Shown here: positions 34,674-37,476 of the stretch, piece after piece
Layout: every line of letters starts with the position of its first letter
How positions within the stretch are numbered: the first letter of the stretch is position 1
From: Tidjanibacter sp.
GTDB lineage: Bacteria; Bacteroidota; Bacteroidia; Bacteroidales; Rikenellaceae
Direction of reading: 5' to 3'
DNA length: 37,476 nt
Assembly: GCA_017628305.1 (NCBI GenBank)
Contig: JAGBZI010000056.1
Coordinates: 1-37,476, forward strand
Program-made: the position numbers and the translations under genes
The notes under the pieces: model-generated
Seen by the model: the letters and a program-made list of their open reading frames with translations, nothing else
Told to the model about the DNA's origin: nothing
Database searches by the model: none

Positions 34674-36404
34674 TTATTTAATCTCCTTGGAGAGCTCCTC
34701 GGCTCGGGCAAGAGCCTTGTGGATGTGGTCGAGAACATTCTCCTCGCCCACCATCTTCACAACACCGGCCTGCTCGATAGCCTCCCTCACCTGAGCATTA
34801 ACGCCCGAAAGGATGATGGTGCGACCCTCCTTCTGGGCCGCCTCGATGAAGATTTCCAAGTTGTGGATACCGGTGGCATCAATGAAGCTAACCTTGCGCA
34901 TACGGATAATACGGATGGGCATGGTCGAGCGGCGACGCTGCACCTCCTCGAACTTGTTGGCAATACCGAAGAAGAAGGGGCCCTCAATCTCATACACCTC
35001 GGTGTGAGCGGGGATTACGAGCCTCTCGTCGCTCTCGCCATCGTTGTGGACATCCATCTCTTTCTCCACCACAGAGATGTTGGTGCTCTCCATAACTCGT
35101 TTCATGAAGAGTACAACAGCCAGCACGAGGCCCACCTCAATAGCAATGGTGAGGTCGAAGATGACGGTCAGCAGCAGGGTGAGGAAGAGTACGGCGATGT
35201 CGCCCCTCGATTGGCGGCACATGGAGCGGATGGTGCGCCAGCCACTCATGTTGTACGACACAACAATCAGCACACCCGCCAAGCAAGGCATGGGAATCAT
35301 ACCCACCAGACCGCCCAAGAAGAGCAGTACGAGGAGCAGTACGAGGGTGTGGACAATACCTGCCACGGGGGTGCGGCCACCGTTGTTGATGTTGGCCATG
35401 GTACGGGCGATGGCACCGGTTGCGGGGATACCGCCGAAGAGGGGTGCCACCATGTTGGCTACACCGTTACCGATAAGCTCGGTGTTGGAGTTGTGACGGT
35501 CGCCCACAACACCGTCGGCAACCATGGCCGACAGCAGACTCTCAATGGCACCCAGCATAGCGATGGTGAAGGCCGCGGGGAGCACCGACTGTGCGGTGGA
35601 GAAGAAAGTCTCGCCCTCGGCGAGTGCGGGCAGGCGGAATTTGGGAAGACCGTGGGGCAGCTCATAGAGGTCGCCGATGGTCTTGATGGAGGTGACGCCT
35701 GCATACTCCCTCAGGAGCCAGCCCACGAGGGTCATCACGATGATGGCCAGCAGCGAGCCGGGGATTTTCTTTGAGAATTTGGGGGTGTAGACAATTATCA
35801 GGATGCTGGCAATACCCATCAGGAAAGCCATCCAGTTGATGTTGTCGATGTTCTGGAAGTAGCATGCCCACTTGTCGATGAAGTTGGCGGGTACATTCTC
35901 GATGCCCATGCCGAACAGGTCGTTCATCTGGGTGGAGAAGATGGTGATAGCAATACCGCCCGTGAAGCCCACAATAATGGGGTAGGGCATAAATTTGATG
36001 ACGCTGCCGAGCTTAAATACACCCATCACCACCTGCATGATACCCGCAACAACGGTGGCAATGGCCAAACCTGCCAAGCCATGCTGCTGGATGATGCCAT
36101 AGACGATGACGATGAAGGCACCAGTGGGGCCACCAATCTGCACCTTTGTGCCGCCCAATGCCGAGATGAGGAAACCTGCGATGATGGCGGTTACCAGACC
36201 CTCGGTGGGGCCTACGCCCGAGGCGATACCGAAGGCAATAGCCAAGGGAATGGCCACAATGCCGACGATGATACCTGCCATCAGGTCTTTGGAGAACGAC
36301 TCCCTATTGTACCCCTTGAGGGTGGCGAAGAGGCGGGGAGAGAAGTCGATTGAGAACTTTGCGCCGGATTTGCCGGTCGCCCTATCCTTACCGATAGTTG
36401 CCAT
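34674..36404 (-). CDS. SulP-family anion transporter with STAS domain
   Basis: About 576 residues. The membrane part has 12-14 helices with IVGIVAIPLAIAFGIASGVG, a mid-protein NTELIGNGVANMVAPLFGGI and ATGAIARTMANINNGGRTPV; the cytoplasmic STAS domain (about 440-560) has RKVSFIDATGIHNLEIFIEA. The family moves sulfate, bicarbonate or other anions with Na+ or H+. No sulfate-assimilation or carbonic anhydrase gene is beside it, so the substrate is open. I chose the ATG at 36404 (MATIGKDRATG); the frame continues upstream for 48 residues without family support and across the promoter. Confidence 0.93.
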   Translation of the reverse strand: MATIGKDRATGKSGAKFSIDFSPRLFATLKGYNRESFSKDLMAGIIVGIVAIPLAIAFGIASGVGPTEGLVTAIIAGFLISALGGTKVQIGGPTGAFIVIVYGIIQQHGLAGLAIATVVAGIMQVVMGVFKLGSVIKFMPYPIIVGFTGGIAITIFSTQMNDLFGMGIENVPANFIDKWACYFQNIDNINWMAFLMGIASILIIVYTPKFSKKIPGSLLAIIVMTLVGWLLREYAGVTSIKTIGDLYELPHGLPKFRLPALAEGETFFSTAQSVLPAAFTIAMLGAIESLLSAMVADGVVGDRHNSNTELIGNGVANMVAPLFGGIPATGAIARTMANINNGGRTPVAGIVHTLVLLLVLLFLGGLVGMIPMPCLAGVLIVVSYNMSGWRTIRSMCRQSRGDIAVLFLTLLLTVIFDLTIAIEVGLVLAVVLFMKRVMESTNISVVEKEMDVHNDGESDERLVIPAHTEVYEIEGPFFFGIANKFEEVQRRRSTMPIRIIRMRKVSFIDATGIHNLEIFIEAAQKEGRTIILSGVNAQVREAIEQAGVVKMVGEENVLDHIHKALARAEELSKEIK

Positions 36405-36478
36405 AAAAAATGTAAAATAAGTTTGTGTTAGAATGTTTTGTACCCACTCATGTCGTCCGTGGGTGTCAGATTTTGGCG

Positions 36479-36486
36479 CAAAGATA
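36479..36486 (-). promoter_or_regulatory. -7 promoter element for the SulP gene
   Basis: On the minus strand TATCTTTG matches the -7 consensus, about 75 bases ahead of the chosen SulP ATG. This supports the start at 36404 over the longer frame. A -33 TTG is not clear. Confidence 0.5.
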
Positions 36487-36529
36487 AGTACATTTTGGTG
36501 CGGTTGGTTAGAAAAAAAGAGTTTTTTTC

Positions 36530-36537
36530 TATCTTTG
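36530..36537 (+). promoter_or_regulatory. -7 promoter element for the glycerate kinase gene
   Basis: TATCTTTG, identical to the element facing the SulP gene 44 bases away on the other strand. It lies 31 bases ahead of the ATG. A TTG at 36504-36506 is 23 bases upstream, longer than ideal. Confidence 0.5.
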
Positions 36538-36568
36538 CTGTTAAACAACCGCTCAACAGAGTTTCCAC

Positions 36569-37476
36569 ATGCCCAAAGTAACCATAGCTCCCGACTCCTT
36601 CAAGGGGTCGCTTTCGGCTCCGGAGGTGGCCGAGGCACTTGCCATCGGCATCCGCTCCGTGGTGGCCGACTGCGAGATTGTGGCTATCCCCATGGCCGAT
36701 GGTGGCGAGGGAACTGCCGAGGTGCTCATTGGTGCGCTGGGGGCGGAGCGTGTGGAGGTGTCGACCGTCGACCCACTGGGTCGCCCCATTCGAGCAACCT
36801 ATGGTGTGAAGGGTGAGTTGGCAGTGATGGACATGGCCTCCGCATCGGGATTGACGCATCTTGCCGAGGGCGAGCTCTCGGCCATGGATAGCTCTACATT
36901 CGGCTCGGGATTGATGGTGGCCGACGCACTTCGTAGAGGGTGTCGAAGGATAATCATAGGGCTTGGAGGTAGTGCTACAAACGATTGTGGCACAGGACTT
37001 TTGTCGGCTCTTGGTTGGCGATTTACCGATGCCTCGCATGAGGTGCTCAGGGGTTGCGGAGGCAACCTTGCGCGCATTGTTGCCATCGACCCTTCGGGTG
37101 CTGTGGCCGAGATGGAGGGGGTGGAGATTGTCTGCCTCACGGATGTGAAATCGCCACTTGTGGGGCCCATGGGTGCCGCCCGATTGTTTGCCCCACAGAA
37201 AGGGGCGTCGCCTGTGGAGGTGGAGCAGCTCGAGGATGGGGCATACCACTTCGCCTCGCTCGTGGGTGAGGAGCTTGCCATGCTCCCACGGACGGGAGCT
37301 GCGGGAGGTGTGGGCTTCGGATTGAGTGGCCTTGCGGGCGGGCGCCTTATCGGTGGTGTCGAGTGGTTGCTGGATGCCGTGGAGTTTGAGGCGAGGGCCG
37401 AGGGGAGCGACCTTGTGGTGACAGGCGAGGGGTGTGTGGATGGCCAGACGCTGCTTGGCAAGGTCCCCGGAGGACT
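36569..37476 (+). CDS. Glycerate kinase (partial, C-terminus outside window)
   Basis: An ATG at 36569 opens a frame that stays open to the window edge (302 codons). The product starts MPKVTIAPDSFKGSLSAPEV and has IPMADGGEGTAEVL, IIIGLGGSATNDCGTG, VCLTDVKSPLVGP, ARLFAPQKGASP, GAAGGVGFGLSGL and VVTGEGCVDGQT, the successive conserved blocks of the GarK/GlxK-type glycerate kinase. It phosphorylates D-glycerate to 2- or 3-phosphoglycerate with ATP. About 60-80 residues of the usual 375-385 are missing at the right end. The minus-strand frames covering the same bases are shadows. Confidence 0.93.
   Translation, partial: MPKVTIAPDSFKGSLSAPEVAEALAIGIRSVVADCEIVAIPMADGGEGTAEVLIGALGAERVEVSTVDPLGRPIRATYGVKGELAVMDMASASGLTHLAEGELSAMDSSTFGSGLMVADALRRGCRRIIIGLGGSATNDCGTGLLSALGWRFTDASHEVLRGCGGNLARIVAIDPSGAVAEMEGVEIVCLTDVKSPLVGPMGAARLFAPQKGASPVEVEQLEDGAYHFASLVGEELAMLPRTGAAGGVGFGLSGLAGGRLIGGVEWLLDAVEFEARAEGSDLVVTGEGCVDGQTLLGKVPGG

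Noticed and set aside
36405..36548. 48-residue N-terminal extension of the SulP transporter
   Set aside because: It crosses the -7 promoter element and has no family resemblance.

Overview
The window is chromosomal DNA from a Bacteroidota bacterium, most likely order Bacteroidales and possibly Alistipes/Rikenellaceae (the genus is inferred from the moderately GC-rich coding sequence, not proven). Three things support the phylum: a SusC/SusD outer-membrane pair; Bacteroidota-type gene sets and orders (L28-L33-DUF4295, tig-clpP-clpX, rsfS-ftsH-cdsA-psd); and repeated TAnnTTTG -7 promoter elements, in the best cases with a TTG/TTTG about 18-20 bases upstream. I see no rRNA, tRNA, CRISPR array, insertion sequence, integrase or prophage gene.

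Layout. Positions 1-600 (minus) hold a small ribosomal operon: L28, L33 and a DUF4295 protein cut by the window edge. Transketolase (758-2779, minus) follows. After a 514-base gene-free leader comes a plus-strand nutrient-uptake operon, 3294-8862: SusC-like TonB-dependent transporter, SusD-like lipoprotein and a third surface lipoprotein, closed by a strong terminator. Positions 9041-12842 carry the protein quality-control genes tig, clpP and clpX; tig and clpP are separated by an unusual block of repeated hairpins with T-tracts. A minus-strand envelope block fills 12919-19147: phosphatidylserine synthase, a putative porin and an MltF-like lytic transglycosylase in an overlapping operon, then a lipoprotein and a small outer-membrane beta-barrel protein.

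From 19294 the plus strand carries manC, murF, a giant secreted protein made almost wholly of WG repeats (21795-25532), a small lipoprotein, oxyR, rsfS, ftsH, cdsA, psd and an AI-2E family membrane protein. The last part is mixed: a calcium/sodium antiporter and a cyclophilin (minus), pnuC (plus), a SulP transporter (minus), and a glycerate kinase that runs off the right edge.

How the genes fit together. Most of the content is envelope biology and proteostasis. CdsA, PssA and Psd form the whole route from phosphatidic acid to phosphatidylethanolamine. MurF makes the peptidoglycan precursor and MltF cuts peptidoglycan. Trigger factor, ClpXP, FtsH and cyclophilin handle folding and degradation. 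OxyR keeps the two redox cysteines of the E. coli protein at the same residue numbers. The least-explained parts are the approximately 34-unit WG-repeat protein with its W-triplet sub-array, the tig-clpP hairpin repeats, the two lipoproteins of similar layout at 7900-8862 and 13591-14694, and the long leader in front of susC. I found no clear new defence or mobile system.
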